DNA of 64,000 nucleotides from Bacteroidia bacterium (GTDB taxonomy: Bacteria; Bacteroidota; Bacteroidia; J057): assembly GCA_033391075.1 (NCBI GenBank), contig JAWPMV010000001.1, positions 7,998,001-8,062,000 on the forward strand, read 5' to 3'. Shown piece after piece: positions 1-9,624 of this stretch. The notes under the pieces were generated by a model, which was given only the letters and a program-made list of their open reading frames with translations, did not search any database and was not told the DNA's origin. The position numbers were made by a program, and so were the translations under genes. Every line of letters begins with the position of its first letter. Within the stretch, counting starts at the first letter, position 1.

Positions 1-1257
1 GTGCTGTTCGAAGAGGGCAACCCGCAAATGCTCGAAAGGGGTGACATAATTGTCAGGAGAGCCACCGATCCAGGTGATCATATTAGGATCGATAAGATCA
101 TCTTCGATCAATTGATTCAGGAAGTATTTCGCAGGACGTGGATTCCTTTCCACCTGCCCCGTCTTATTATAATGATCGCGTTCATATACTTCTGTTCTGC
201 CTGCAAATTCAAAGTGTTCCTGAGAAGGAATCCGGCTTAAGTCCGTTTGAATTACTCCCATGGTATCTCTGAGCCAGCGTACAAATTTCTGCAGTACTTC
301 TTTGGGAGTACCAATTTCGCCGGGATCAGGATGCCCAAAAATATAAGGCATAGCAATGGCTGCCTTTGGGCCGACCATATTGAAGACAGTATCCAGGTGA
401 ATGAAGCCTCGTAAATCAGGTACATTCACCAAATAGACCTTTTGGATCTTTTTGCTTTTATCTTTTTCGAAAATCTCTTTTACCAGAAGTTCAAATGCCT
501 GACGGGTGGTACGATTGGAATAGAGGTATTCATATCTCCCGACACCTATTGCGATTACTTCTTCACTCAAAACGAGAATATTTCCTCCTTCCAGCAGCAA
601 ATGCTCATGCAGACCGCTGGCTGTATAGTCGGATTCTATATCCCTGACCAGCTGAACCATATCCAAAAAGATGGATTCCGGTCCAAACTCCGGATGGTAT
701 TTGAAGAGTGAGCGAACCAATGAAGGCTCAGGTCTCCTTCTTGCGGATGCCATGGAGGTGATGATCACTCCGCTTGCAATGGTGGCAGAAGAGTCCCGCA
801 TCCACATCAATTCTCTTTTGGGAGGAATGATGATGTGGGGAAGTTTGCCATTGTTAAGGGTGAGCTTGCGGGGATATCCTTCTATGAGGTCGCGAACGAT
901 CTTTGCCGGTTCATAATTCTCCAATTTGATCCCTCTTGCCTGCAAATGATCCACATACATATCTGCCGTCTTGTATAAGGTATCCTGAAGGATCTTATAA
1001 CGTTGGCGATAATCTGCTCCATCAAAAATATCTATGAGGAGGTCTCGCAATTCGAGTACATTCTCTGCTCCGATTTCTGCCTCGATAAAACTCTTGAGTG
1101 CGTGATGGTCTTTTTTTAGTTCTGAATAAACCCGGGGATTGGGGCCCATCAAATGATGATCTCCGGTCCAGGGAATGATGTGTCTATGCTCTGCTCCGGG
1201 GGTATGAACGAGAACTTTCTTTAGTTTACTGTATTCAGAAGTAATCGAGGGCTTCAT
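1..1257 (-). CDS. arcA: Arginine deiminase, C-terminus cut by window edge
   Basis: The first 419 residues of an arginine deiminase-family enzyme, which hydrolyses arginine to citrulline and ammonia in the cytoplasm. The family motifs are visible: MRDSSA (equivalent of the F-x-R-D substrate loop), LLLEGGN (guanidinium-binding Glu) and GFIHLDTVF with the catalytic His. The catalytic Cys lies near the C-terminus in this family and would be outside the window, so activity cannot be judged. The N-terminus MKPSITSEYSKLKKVLVHTPG is typical of guanidino-modifying enzymes. No ornithine carbamoyltransferase or carbamate kinase gene is adjacent inside the window, so membership of a full arginine deiminase pathway operon is untested. 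Confidence 0.88.
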   Translation of the reverse strand, partial: MKPSITSEYSKLKKVLVHTPGAEHRHIIPWTGDHHLMGPNPRVYSELKKDHHALKSFIEAEIGAENVLELRDLLIDIFDGADYRQRYKILQDTLYKTADMYVDHLQARGIKLENYEPAKIVRDLIEGYPRKLTLNNGKLPHIIIPPKRELMWMRDSSATIASGVIITSMASARRRPEPSLVRSLFKYHPEFGPESIFLDMVQLVRDIESDYTASGLHEHLLLEGGNILVLSEEVIAIGVGRYEYLYSNRTTRQAFELLVKEIFEKDKSKKIQKVYLVNVPDLRGFIHLDTVFNMVGPKAAIAMPYIFGHPDPGEIGTPKEVLQKFVRWLRDTMGVIQTDLSRIPSQEHFEFAGRTEVYERDHYNKTGQVERNPRPAKYFLNQLIEDDLIDPNMITWIGGSPDNYVTPFEHLRVALFEQH

Positions 1258-1341
1258 AAAGGAATCGGTTTTAGAGAATAAACTCCAATATAAAGCAAAA
1301 TGTATGGGAAAATCAGGAAATTCCGGAATCTTTTTTACCTG

Positions 1342-1370
1342 AAAAAAACAGATAGGGGAGGGGAGCCCCT
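1342..1370 (-). terminator. Possible terminator after CHAT-TPR gene
   Basis: Read on the minus strand, a short GGGG/CCCC stem directly after the stop codon is followed by seven T residues (1342-1348). The stem is short and GC-only, so this is a moderate candidate. Confidence 0.4.
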
Positions 1371-3262
1371 TATTTATATTTCTGGATCAGACTTTTGAAT
1401 TCCGGTTCATTGCGGTAGGTGCGGAAAGCGGAGTAGAAATACACATAGCGATCCATCTTCAATCCATTTTTCAAAGCGATCTCCAGATTTTCATAGAAAA
1501 GGTTTCGCTCCTTCTGATCTGCATATATCGCTGCAAGCACTCCATAAGCTCTCGCCAAATCGTACTGCTTTTCGCTCAACTCCAATACGATCTCCATATC
1601 ACTGATGGCTTCACTGAAGCGCTTCATATTGTAATAAAGGAGTCCTCTATTGTAATAGGCCTCGGCATAATCCGGCTTAATACGTATGGCATCATTGAAG
1701 TCATTCTCTGCTGCTTCCTGCTGACGAATCCGCGGCTGGGCATGGATATATCCACGCTCATTATAAGCTTTGTAGTTTTGCGGATCTATACGCAGAATGT
1801 GATCGTAATGGTCTCGGGCCTTCTCATAATCTTTGAGAAAGATGAAACACTTGGCAAGTCGACTATCTACTTTGATATAGCTTTCATCTTCTTTCACCTG
1901 AATCAGGGAGAAGTATTTAACGGCTTCTTCAAATTCTCTTCTTTCGAAATGTCCCATACCTCTCGCCCAGTAAACTACATCTTCAATGGCCGAACTGATG
2001 AAGTCATTTTCTCCTTCAAAAAGATCATTGGCCATATTGAGGATCATACTTCCCTGTGTGACTGTATCGGAGCGGGTGGTATACAGATATTGAAAAGTGA
2101 TGCTGGTTTCATCAGGGCCCATCTCTTCCAACTCTCCCCACATAGCCAGATCTGCACTTGTGCGGAGGATCATTTCTTTTACCGAACCAAAAGCCGGGGG
2201 ACAATCAGCCTCCTGAATCTTTTGGAATTGGAAATCACTGCCAGGATAGGCATCTGTATCTGCAAACATCTCCAGTCGACGCTCTATGGCTTCCACATAA
2301 TTGGGGTCACCTGCTTCGCAAGAACCTTTTTGGTTGAAGGGAAGCTGGAGAATATTAAAGGTCTTTCTATCAGAGAAAACATAATCCGAATAGTCTTCAT
2401 TCATAAGACCTATTCCTTTGGATACTTTCTCCGGAACTCCCAGTAAGAACATGGATAGGAAGATGAGGGCTCCGATTAGAAAACCTGACCCAATCATCTT
2501 GATTGTTTCTCTGCGGTTTTCTGTTTTCTCTACCTGATCCTGGATCATGGGCCGGGCCTGCACTTCACTTTCAGGAAGTTTCCATTCTAGTCTTTTTTCA
2601 TTATGCTCAAGGACATACATTCCCCAATCCAGTTTGCTGGTTCCATTATGAAAAGGCTTGCCCTTCCAAAGCATCTGATCCTGTTCAAAATCGTAGCTGA
2701 CTTTTTTATAGTCGAAACGATTGGCATAATTGTCTTTGACCAGGCGGAAAGAATCCTGAATACTTCGTCCTTTGGAAAGGCCGGAATAGAATGCGTGGGC
2801 TATTTCTTGTGAATATCTTCTTCCTCCCGGTTGAACCTCAGTCATCAGAAGTGCAGGTATGTCCATTTGGAGCATAAGATCACGAAGGTGTGGATCTCCA
2901 CATCCATTCATAAATACACACTGCAATCCTGGAAGTTTACCAAGCAGGCTAACAAATGCTTCGGCCCTTACCTTTTCCTCACCTCCATCATTTCTGAAGT
3001 GAAGTCCACTTCTATCCTGAAAACCGGCTATATGGACAACGGATATTTCCTCATTGAAAGCATGCTTGAAAAGCTGCTCGTAGAGGAACATTCCTTTGTC
3101 AGGATTTTCTTCAATAATGCGGAAATTGGTTTGAGAACGGCTGTTTTTAAAGATATCAGAAATAGCTTTCCTCTCCTGATTAAGGAGTTTGGTACGGCGC
3201 TTATCTTGATGCGAATTAGCGCTAGCAAGTAAGATAATAGGTATGTCGCTACTTCCTTGCAT
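1370..3262 (-). CDS. Membrane-anchored CHAT-domain TPR protein
   Basis: A 630-residue protein of three parts. Residues 1-200 look like a CHAT (caspase-like) domain, with the putative catalytic His77 in VVHIAGF and Cys121 in FMNGCGD. One transmembrane helix lies near 257-275. From about 410 to the end there are tetratricopeptide repeats (for example YNRGLLYYNMKRFSEAI). The CHAT part should therefore be cytoplasmic and the TPR part on the other side of the membrane, or the reverse. CHAT-TPR proteins are known in Bacteroidota as protease or scaffold proteins; the substrate here is unknown. It is a single gene with no obvious partner, between arginine deiminase and an amidohydrolase. Confidence 0.75.
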   Translation of the reverse strand: MQGSSDIPIILLASANSHQDKRRTKLLNQERKAISDIFKNSRSQTNFRIIEENPDKGMFLYEQLFKHAFNEEISVVHIAGFQDRSGLHFRNDGGEEKVRAEAFVSLLGKLPGLQCVFMNGCGDPHLRDLMLQMDIPALLMTEVQPGGRRYSQEIAHAFYSGLSKGRSIQDSFRLVKDNYANRFDYKKVSYDFEQDQMLWKGKPFHNGTSKLDWGMYVLEHNEKRLEWKLPESEVQARPMIQDQVEKTENRRETIKMIGSGFLIGALIFLSMFLLGVPEKVSKGIGLMNEDYSDYVFSDRKTFNILQLPFNQKGSCEAGDPNYVEAIERRLEMFADTDAYPGSDFQFQKIQEADCPPAFGSVKEMILRTSADLAMWGELEEMGPDETSITFQYLYTTRSDTVTQGSMILNMANDLFEGENDFISSAIEDVVYWARGMGHFERREFEEAVKYFSLIQVKEDESYIKVDSRLAKCFIFLKDYEKARDHYDHILRIDPQNYKAYNERGYIHAQPRIRQQEAAENDFNDAIRIKPDYAEAYYNRGLLYYNMKRFSEAISDMEIVLELSEKQYDLARAYGVLAAIYADQKERNLFYENLEIALKNGLKMDRYVYFYSAFRTYRNEPEFKSLIQKYK

Positions 3263-3334
3263 AAACAGGGTTAAAGGAAACCGCTGGGAACCACCAAGTT
3301 ATATAAACCGAATGCATTCTCTATATTTCTACGT

Positions 3335-3360
3335 TTCAATGGCGAAAAAATTCCATTGAA
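3335..3360. other. Small inverted repeat between two minus-strand genes
   Basis: TTCAATGG and CCATTGAA form a perfect 8-bp inverted repeat with a 10-base spacer, 73 bp upstream of the CHAT-TPR start. It could be a regulator site or an RNA hairpin. No T tract follows on either strand. The rest of 3263-3470 shows no gene. Confidence 0.3.
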
Positions 3361-3470
3361 TGGCCTCATTAGCCGATAAAATACGCTTTTTTAAGCAATT
3401 TTCAGTAAATGAGACTTTTTCGCGGATCATCAATCCGGATTTTTAGAAAATTTAAAGAATTTGATTGATT

Positions 3471-6464
3471 CTAGCGTGTTAGGTCTCTTAACCTATATAT
3501 TCTTCCGTTTTTAACAACTCTATCTACGTTCCAGGCATCAGAAATGTTTGTCAGAGGATCTCCGTTTACAATCACAAAATCAGCCAGTTTTCCGGGCTCC
3601 AGGCTCCCCAGATCACGATCTACCCCTAAAGACTCTGCTGCCCGGATCGTAGAACTTTGCAGTGCTTCAAAGGGGCTAAGTCCTGCCTTTACATATAGCT
3701 GCAACTCTGTATGAAGGCTCCAACCATAAGGCAAAATGGGTGAATCTGTCCCAGAAGTGATTTTTCCTCCGGCATCCAATAATTTTCGCAAATGGGCAAA
3801 TTCCGAAGGCAACTCATTCCTCCATCTCGGCAAACTTTTCTCCTTCCATACATTCAGAAGGTCTCGAAACTCTTTTTGCATATCCCAGGTGTACAATTCC
3901 TGGTAAGTTTTATGTTTAAGAATTTCCGGATTTTCATCCGAATGAACAATCAAGCCTCCTGTCAGTGCCAGGGTTGGGGTGAGGTACATACCTGACTGAC
4001 TCAAAATCTCTGTCACATCCTGATAAGAAACACTTGTCTCGGATTGTTTGAGAGAATATCCTCTTCGACTCGTTGCCCTCACATGTTCTACGGCATCCAC
4101 TCCATAAGCTGATGCAGGATATATTTCATGCGAGCTCACTGGGAGTCCCCATGAATGGGCGGTTTCAACGACCATTTTTTGAGCACTATCCGGTAGCCTG
4201 ACATAGGTTTTTACCAGATCATACTCCAATCTCCTTGCCCGTTCGAGTTCTCTCATCAGCTGGGCGGGATTTAGCATGGCATTGCCGACCTCATAGTATA
4301 TCCGGCTGCCGTCGGTTAGGTTACCCGTAAAGAATAGTCTGGGACCGGGTCTTTGCTCCGAACTCCAGGATTCTTTTCTTTCTCTTGCATCATAGGGATC
4401 TCCGCCTACCTCTCTGACAGAAGTAATCCCATAGGCCAGCCATATTTTTCCCAGAAGCTCCCCGCCATAGCAGGTTTGATGCGTGTGGGTGTCGATAAGG
4501 CCGGGAATGATGGTCCGGTTAGAGGCATCTATGATTTGCATGCCTTCCGGATGATTCTTTATAGGGGTAATCTCTTTGATGCGATTTCCCTCTACGAGGA
4601 TATCTACTTTATTTCTGTATTGGGTGCTTTTTCCGTCAAAAAGCTTTCCAGCACGAATGACATAGGTGTCTTCGGGAATCGCTCTTTTCCAGGTGAAGGC
4701 AAGCGGAATTTCATTTTCCTTGCCATCTGTTATATCGATGCGTTTTAACCTATCAGTAGCCAGATAAAGGAGACTTTTTCCATCTCCACTCCAACTAGGG
4801 CTATCCGCCAACTCTTCCGTAATCCTGAAGGCTTTACCCGTAGGATTGCCCAAAGAATCTACAGCCTGTATCCAAAGTTGTCCTTCCTGAATGAAGGCCA
4901 TATGTTTTCCATCAGGTGACCAGATGGGACCATTATTGCCACGTGTTCCCAAAGGCTTTCCTTCAGAAAGTTGCAGAGCTCTTTCGGCTTTTGTTTCTAT
5001 AGAAATCAGGGTGGCTTGATTCCTGCCTTCTCTAAATCTTGCTGAATATCTTTTTAGCTCAGAAAAAACGACATTTTCGCTATTGGGAGACCAGGTAGGA
5101 GCACCCGGACCGAAAAGCCCTTCTTTCAATACTTTCGCTCTTACATTGCTGAGGGTAAGTACCTTCAAATCGGTAGGTCCGATGAAGTTCATTCTGCTTA
5201 CATTATAGTAAGCAATTTTTTCTCCGTCTGGTGACCATGCCGGATAAATGATTCCATCTTCTCCTCGGCTTAGTCTTCTATCTTTTTCTGTCTCCAGATT
5301 ATAAACCCAAAGGTCCATCGTGCCTTTTCTGTCTGAAACAAAGGCAATTTGTCTGCCATCCGGGCTCCAGGTAGGATCCAGGTCAACAGCTGGGTCATCG
5401 GTAATCTTACGAGCATTGCCTCCGATTTCCTGAATCCATATATCACCCAATGCGGAAAAAAGGATAGACTTTCCATCGGGAGAAAGTTCCGGAGATCGGA
5501 TACCCATAGGAATTTGGGCGTTCTGGTTATCGAAGTCGTAGGTCTTACGCGTATAGGCTTTCCTCCTAAAATCAACATAGGCCGTAAAGTCAATGCTGAT
5601 GTAACTTTCCTGGCCCAGCATACGACGACAAATCTTCCCATCAGCAGTATATACCAATTCGCTATCAGATAGCCAGGAGCCTCTGAAAGGAAAAATATCT
5701 TTATTGGAAGTTTTCAAGGTATCAATGTTGCCCTGGCTGATGCCAATTCGCAATTGATGGGTGAGACCGTCTTGAATAGTGTGCACAATCAATTCCTGAC
5801 CGGAAGGGCTCCAAAGGGGCATGCCGATCTGGCCAGTCAGACTGGGTAGGCGAGAAATTCTTCCTTCAGCATCTTTCAAGGAAAGCCCATTGACTCTATC
5901 CACAAAGGCGATGCTTTTTTCATCGGGCGAATAAGCGGGATAATATTCATCCCCAGGACTGGAGGTTATCTGTTTCCAGTTTTTATTTGTGAGATCAATT
6001 TCCCACAAATCATAATTGCCTTCTCTGTCAGAAGAACAAATGATTTTATTGCCATCGCTGGACCAAAAGGGTTCTCGATAGTCAAAGGAACCTTTGCTAT
6101 GCTGTTGCAGATCTGTTCCATCTGCTTTGATGGAATAAATGTGAAAATTACCGTCCAGGTAGGAATGAAAGGCTATTCTGCTTCCATCCGGAGACCAGTT
6201 GGGTAAGTGGCTACCACCTAATTCGCTTGTAATGGGCTTCGCAATTCCTCCATTTACAGGTAAGACCCAGATTCTGCCCTGGAGATCCATGGCCAGTGTC
6301 TTTTTGTCTGGAGAAAGAGAAACTGCAATATTCGTCCCTTGCTGTAAAGCAATCAGATCTCCCGGCTCTGGGCTTTCTTTTACCGGAGCTTCATCACATG
6401 CAGTGTAGATCAGTATGCTGGCAAGGATGAAAAATAAATTGGCAAATTGTTTTATGCCTTTCAT
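3471..6464 (-). CDS. TolB-like propeller / amidohydrolase lipoprotein
   Basis: A 997-residue secreted lipoprotein. The chosen ATG gives a clean lipoprotein signal (MKGIKQFANLFFILASILIYTAC); an ATG 11 codons upstream would place an extra tail before it. Residues 40-600 hold repeated PD40/TolB-type strands (WSPDGSRIAF, WSSDGNKI, WSPDGRQIAFVSDRKG), forming one or two beta-propellers. The C-terminal third is an amidohydrolase domain with the metal motif GLIDTHTH near residue 657 and SGTDSPIL, the late Asp ligand region. Such proteins are usually annotated as imidazolonepropionase-like or TolB-amidohydrolase fusions. The substrate cannot be told. It stands alone, about 107 bp from rsgA. Confidence 0.82.
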   Translation of the reverse strand: MKGIKQFANLFFILASILIYTACDEAPVKESPEPGDLIALQQGTNIAVSLSPDKKTLAMDLQGRIWVLPVNGGIAKPITSELGGSHLPNWSPDGSRIAFHSYLDGNFHIYSIKADGTDLQQHSKGSFDYREPFWSSDGNKIICSSDREGNYDLWEIDLTNKNWKQITSSPGDEYYPAYSPDEKSIAFVDRVNGLSLKDAEGRISRLPSLTGQIGMPLWSPSGQELIVHTIQDGLTHQLRIGISQGNIDTLKTSNKDIFPFRGSWLSDSELVYTADGKICRRMLGQESYISIDFTAYVDFRRKAYTRKTYDFDNQNAQIPMGIRSPELSPDGKSILFSALGDIWIQEIGGNARKITDDPAVDLDPTWSPDGRQIAFVSDRKGTMDLWVYNLETEKDRRLSRGEDGIIYPAWSPDGEKIAYYNVSRMNFIGPTDLKVLTLSNVRAKVLKEGLFGPGAPTWSPNSENVVFSELKRYSARFREGRNQATLISIETKAERALQLSEGKPLGTRGNNGPIWSPDGKHMAFIQEGQLWIQAVDSLGNPTGKAFRITEELADSPSWSGDGKSLLYLATDRLKRIDITDGKENEIPLAFTWKRAIPEDTYVIRAGKLFDGKSTQYRNKVDILVEGNRIKEITPIKNHPEGMQIIDASNRTIIPGLIDTHTHQTCYGGELLGKIWLAYGITSVREVGGDPYDARERKESWSSEQRPGPRLFFTGNLTDGSRIYYEVGNAMLNPAQLMRELERARRLEYDLVKTYVRLPDSAQKMVVETAHSWGLPVSSHEIYPASAYGVDAVEHVRATSRRGYSLKQSETSVSYQDVTEILSQSGMYLTPTLALTGGLIVHSDENPEILKHKTYQELYTWDMQKEFRDLLNVWKEKSLPRWRNELPSEFAHLRKLLDAGGKITSGTDSPILPYGWSLHTELQLYVKAGLSPFEALQSSTIRAAESLGVDRDLGSLEPGKLADFVIVNGDPLTNISDAWNVDRVVKNGRIYRLRDLTR

Positions 6465-6571
6465 TTCCTTTATCTGAGGTCTAATTAATTGGGGCAATTT
6501 AAAAAAATATGTGAAGCTTCCCGTGAAAGCTGTGCTGGATTATTCTCTTTCCTGTATGGACAGTGCAGGAA

Positions 6572-7546
6572 TCAATCCAAATCGAGTATTTCCCTACGCA
6601 TTTTTACATAATTTTTATACCGACTGTCAGGAATTTCCCCTTTTTCCCACGAGTCTTTAACGGCACAAGCCGGTTCTCTGGTATGACTGCAGTCACTAAA
6701 TTTGCAATCCGACATCAATTGGAGGATTTCAGGAAAATAGTGGCCGAGGTCTTCTGCGGTAAAATCAGTAATTCCCCATTCTTTAATTCCGGGGGTATCT
6801 ATAATATATCCCCCTCCGCTAAGGGGATGCATCTCTGCATAGGTAGTTGTGTGTTTTCCTTTTTGGTGATAATCTGAAACTTCTGCAGTTTTTATATCCA
6901 GCTGAGGATCTACCAGGTTTATCAGGGTACTTTTTCCCGCTCCTGAATGTCCTCCGATAAAACTTCTTTTGCCGACCAGGAGTTCATTTACCTTCTCGAT
7001 GTATTGATCATCCAGGGCAGACAACTGACTTACGGAGTATCCTACTGATTCATAGGTTTCAACGATTTTTGCTAATTGTTCTTTCTGCTCTTCGGTCTGG
7101 ATAAGGTCCAGTTTGTTGATCACTATTTGGACCGGGATATGATAGGCTTCTGCAACAATGAGAAACCTGTCTGCAAAACCGGTAGAAGTTCGGGGAAAAT
7201 CAATGGTAAATAGCAGAATAGCCTGGTCGATATTGGCAGCAAGAATATGGACCTTATGATTATGGCCGATGGCTTTCCTTAAAATATAGTTCTTGCGAGG
7301 CAGAATCTCATAAATCACTCCTTTCCCTTCTTCATCTGTAAGCGCATATCTGACTTCGTCTCCTACAGCCACAGGATTGGTAGCGATGAGGCCTGCAATC
7401 CTGAATTTTCCTCTGATCGAACATTCTATATGCTCGCCTTTCTCATTCAATACTCTGCTGAAAGATCCTACTGACCGAATGACGGTTCCACTTTCCAGCT
7501 GAGTCGGAATTTCCGGCTGTTCTTTACGCTTTTTCTTCTTTGACAT
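6572..7546 (-). CDS. rsgA: Ribosome small subunit biogenesis GTPase RsgA
   Basis: A 324-residue circularly permuted GTPase that acts late in 30S maturation. The G motifs occur in the permuted order: G4 INKLDLI, then G5 SALD, then G1 GHSGAGKSTL, then the switch region TTTY and G3 DTPGIKEWG. The N-terminal OB fold (residues 20-90) and the C-terminal zinc knuckle (CKFSDCSHTREPAC) are both present, so it is full length. A lysine-rich start (MSKKKKRKE) suits an RNA-binding protein. The first 23 bp overlap the end of the upstream M61 peptidase gene, so the two are probably translated from one mRNA. Confidence 0.95.
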   Translation of the reverse strand: MSKKKKRKEQPEIPTQLESGTVIRSVGSFSRVLNEKGEHIECSIRGKFRIAGLIATNPVAVGDEVRYALTDEEGKGVIYEILPRKNYILRKAIGHNHKVHILAANIDQAILLFTIDFPRTSTGFADRFLIVAEAYHIPVQIVINKLDLIQTEEQKEQLAKIVETYESVGYSVSQLSALDDQYIEKVNELLVGKRSFIGGHSGAGKSTLINLVDPQLDIKTAEVSDYHQKGKHTTTYAEMHPLSGGGYIIDTPGIKEWGITDFTAEDLGHYFPEILQLMSDCKFSDCSHTREPACAVKDSWEKGEIPDSRYKNYVKMRREILDLD

Positions 7547-9287
7547 ATGTTGAGGGCTGAAAAAGTTCTACCTTCTGCCATGAGGCCCGATTTAGCAATT
7601 GCTCCGAACTCGGATTTGCAAGGGGCATAAACTGCGGAACCATAAAGCGCTTTTGAACAATGAGAGGAACAGAAACCTGGTATAATTTATTTCGATGAAA
7701 ATAGTGAAGTTCTACCTCAGATTCTTCGGCAAAATAACCCAACAAGTGTTCCAAATCTTTTTTGATCTTCTTTCCGTTTATGGCAATAATCTCATCTCCT
7801 TTATTTAGACCGGCCAGAGCTAAGGGACTTGCCGGCAATAAGTTTTCGATTTTTACCCCTATTTCGCTGAGGTTGCTGGATTTAAGTCCCCAGACGATTT
7901 GTTCCAGTCTTTCAGGAGGAGATTCAATCAATTTGAGCCCCATATATTCCCCCATCTCTGAGAGAGGCTCTTGCAGGTCGGCTATTCCTGAGATGTATTT
8001 TTTGAAAAATTCGGTAAAAGATTCTCCGCTGACATCTTCCAGCGCTTTTATATAATCCTCTTTGGTGTATCCTCGGTTTTCTTTGGTGACTCTGTGATAA
8101 AGGAGTCCTACAGCAGTATCGAGAGATGCCTTATTAGCTGTTGCCTTTCTGATTTTTCCATCGATCAGCATAGAGACAATATTTCCTTTGGTATAAAAGG
8201 AAATCCGACGATTGGGGATGCCTTCATTGGTGTAGCCATTGACCCAACTGTCGAAACTGGCCTGCTCTAGTGAAATGAATTCCTTCCCTCCCATGCTATA
8301 ATGTCTCCTCAATTCTCCATTTATAGCTTCTATCCACTGCTTGATATTCCAGACCTGAGATTTCCAAAGCATCAAATCGCCATAGTAGGTAGTGATCCCT
8401 TCTGTGATGTAGTGCAATTTGGAATAGTTGCGTTCATCGTATCTATAGGGATACATATCTGCCGGGCGAAGGGCTTTTACATTCCAGGTATGAAAAAGCT
8501 CATGGGAAGAAATCTCCAAAAAGGATTTATACATAGGACTTTGCATAAGTCTATGTCCAGGTCCCATGGCAATGACGGTCGAATTGTAGTGCTCAACCCC
8601 ATGCCGATATGGATAGGGAAGCATGACATAGAGGTAATGGTACTCCTGCACCGGAAACTCTGCAAACATTTTCAACTGAGCTTCTGTATAGGCCCGAATG
8701 TCCTCCTCCATTTTGTTAAGGGCAGGTTTACAATCTCCCTGAAACCAGAGAAACATAGGAATCCCTGCTACTTCAAACTCATGTTTGATGAGCTTTCTCC
8801 CTGCAAAAAATGGTGTGTCTACCAATTGATGGAAGTTCTCAAAGTAGTAGCCTTTGCCTTGCTCTTTCAGGGCTCCTCCAATTTGGTAGTCTTCCGGAAT
8901 TAAAAGATCCAGGGTACATGGCTCGTCAATTTTTTCTTTTTGATAAAGAAAGAGGTTGATCCCATTTATATAGAGGCCTTCCTGATCCAGGTAAGAACCT
9001 CCGGCATCAGAATTATTGCAATAGTATAGGTAGGAGATCGTAAGGGTTGTGCTTTCCGGACACTGAACCTCCCAACTATGTGTTCCCAGTTTTTTTACAG
9101 GGAGTTTTTGATCTTCATCATTCCAGACTTCCACATCCGTGATGAGTCGCTCATATTCCTGCAAAATATATCTTCCCGGTCTCCAGGTAGGGAGATGGAA
9201 AACCTGACTACCTTTTTCACAATGTGTTTTTAGGCTTAGGCGGATACATTGCTGGATAGAAGAGCTGACATCAAGAGTATAATGCAT
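7524..9287 (-). CDS. M61-family glycyl aminopeptidase with PDZ domain
   Basis: A 587-residue M61 metallopeptidase. The zinc motif HELFHTWN is at about residues 262-269 (H262, E263, H266), with the downstream Glu in TEGITTYYGDLM. An N-terminal beta domain (1-170) and a C-terminal PDZ-like region (LAGLNKGDEIIAINGKKI) complete the family layout. The ATG used is the first ATG; an in-frame TTG lies 11 codons upstream. There is no signal peptide, so it is probably cytoplasmic. It overlaps rsgA by 23 bp and probably shares its transcript. Confidence 0.88.
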   Translation of the reverse strand: MHYTLDVSSSIQQCIRLSLKTHCEKGSQVFHLPTWRPGRYILQEYERLITDVEVWNDEDQKLPVKKLGTHSWEVQCPESTTLTISYLYYCNNSDAGGSYLDQEGLYINGINLFLYQKEKIDEPCTLDLLIPEDYQIGGALKEQGKGYYFENFHQLVDTPFFAGRKLIKHEFEVAGIPMFLWFQGDCKPALNKMEEDIRAYTEAQLKMFAEFPVQEYHYLYVMLPYPYRHGVEHYNSTVIAMGPGHRLMQSPMYKSFLEISSHELFHTWNVKALRPADMYPYRYDERNYSKLHYITEGITTYYGDLMLWKSQVWNIKQWIEAINGELRRHYSMGGKEFISLEQASFDSWVNGYTNEGIPNRRISFYTKGNIVSMLIDGKIRKATANKASLDTAVGLLYHRVTKENRGYTKEDYIKALEDVSGESFTEFFKKYISGIADLQEPLSEMGEYMGLKLIESPPERLEQIVWGLKSSNLSEIGVKIENLLPASPLALAGLNKGDEIIAINGKKIKKDLEHLLGYFAEESEVELHYFHRNKLYQVSVPLIVQKRFMVPQFMPLANPSSEQLLNRASWQKVELFQPSTYVKEEKA

Positions 9288-9439
9288 CTTGTTTGAGTAT
9301 TGGGTGCCTAAATTACTCAAAAAAGCCTTGCCATTTCAATAAGCTGATTGATTGCTTTTGAAAGCTTTGATTTTTTTTTCCTGCCTTTAAGTGCGTTTTA
9401 GAACGATTTTCGAAATTTTTTTCAAAAAATTTAAAAGTG

Positions 9440-9553
9440 GGGTGACCTGTGAAGATTATTCCTGTCTACAAATTGAACGAGATTTTATTCTCGTTTCGTT
9501 TTAGGGCGTTTTCATGGCTGTTGCCCCATCGTTTAGATGGGGCGCTTTTTTTT
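9440..9553 (+). ncRNA. Candidate small RNA ending in a strong terminator
   Basis: On the plus strand a perfect hairpin AACGAG/CTCGTT (9476-9495) is followed by a second stem GCCCCATC/GATGGGGC (9523-9543) and eight T residues (9546-9553), a typical intrinsic terminator. Every annotated neighbour is on the minus strand: the M61 gene starts at 9287 and the lipoprotein operon ends at 9625. The terminator therefore has no coding gene to serve. The simplest reading is an independent short transcript. The 5' end is a guess; no convincing promoter was found, and no known RNA family was recognised. Confidence 0.4.
9523..9553 (+). terminator. Intrinsic terminator of the candidate small RNA
   Basis: An 8-bp GC-rich stem GCCCCATC/GATGGGGC with a 5-base loop is followed by GC and eight T residues on the plus strand. 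It has no T tract on the minus strand, so it is directional. Confidence 0.75.
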
Positions 9554-9556
9554 ATG

Positions 9557-9596
9557 AAAAATCTCCCATATTCTGAGGCCAGAGGATGGGAGATTT
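9557..9596 (-). terminator. Terminator of the lipoprotein operon
   Basis: A perfect 11-bp stem, AAATCTCCCAT (9559-9569) and ATGGGAGATTT (9586-9596), lies 29 bp after the last lipoprotein stop. On the minus strand it ends in a run of T. Confidence 0.65.
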
Positions 9597-9624
9597 AAGC
9601 ATGTTAGCCTCTTCTTTGTAGAAA

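Noticed and set aside
1742-2446. 234-residue plus-strand frame
   Set aside because: It lies wholly inside the CHAT-TPR gene on the other strand, whose domains are clear.
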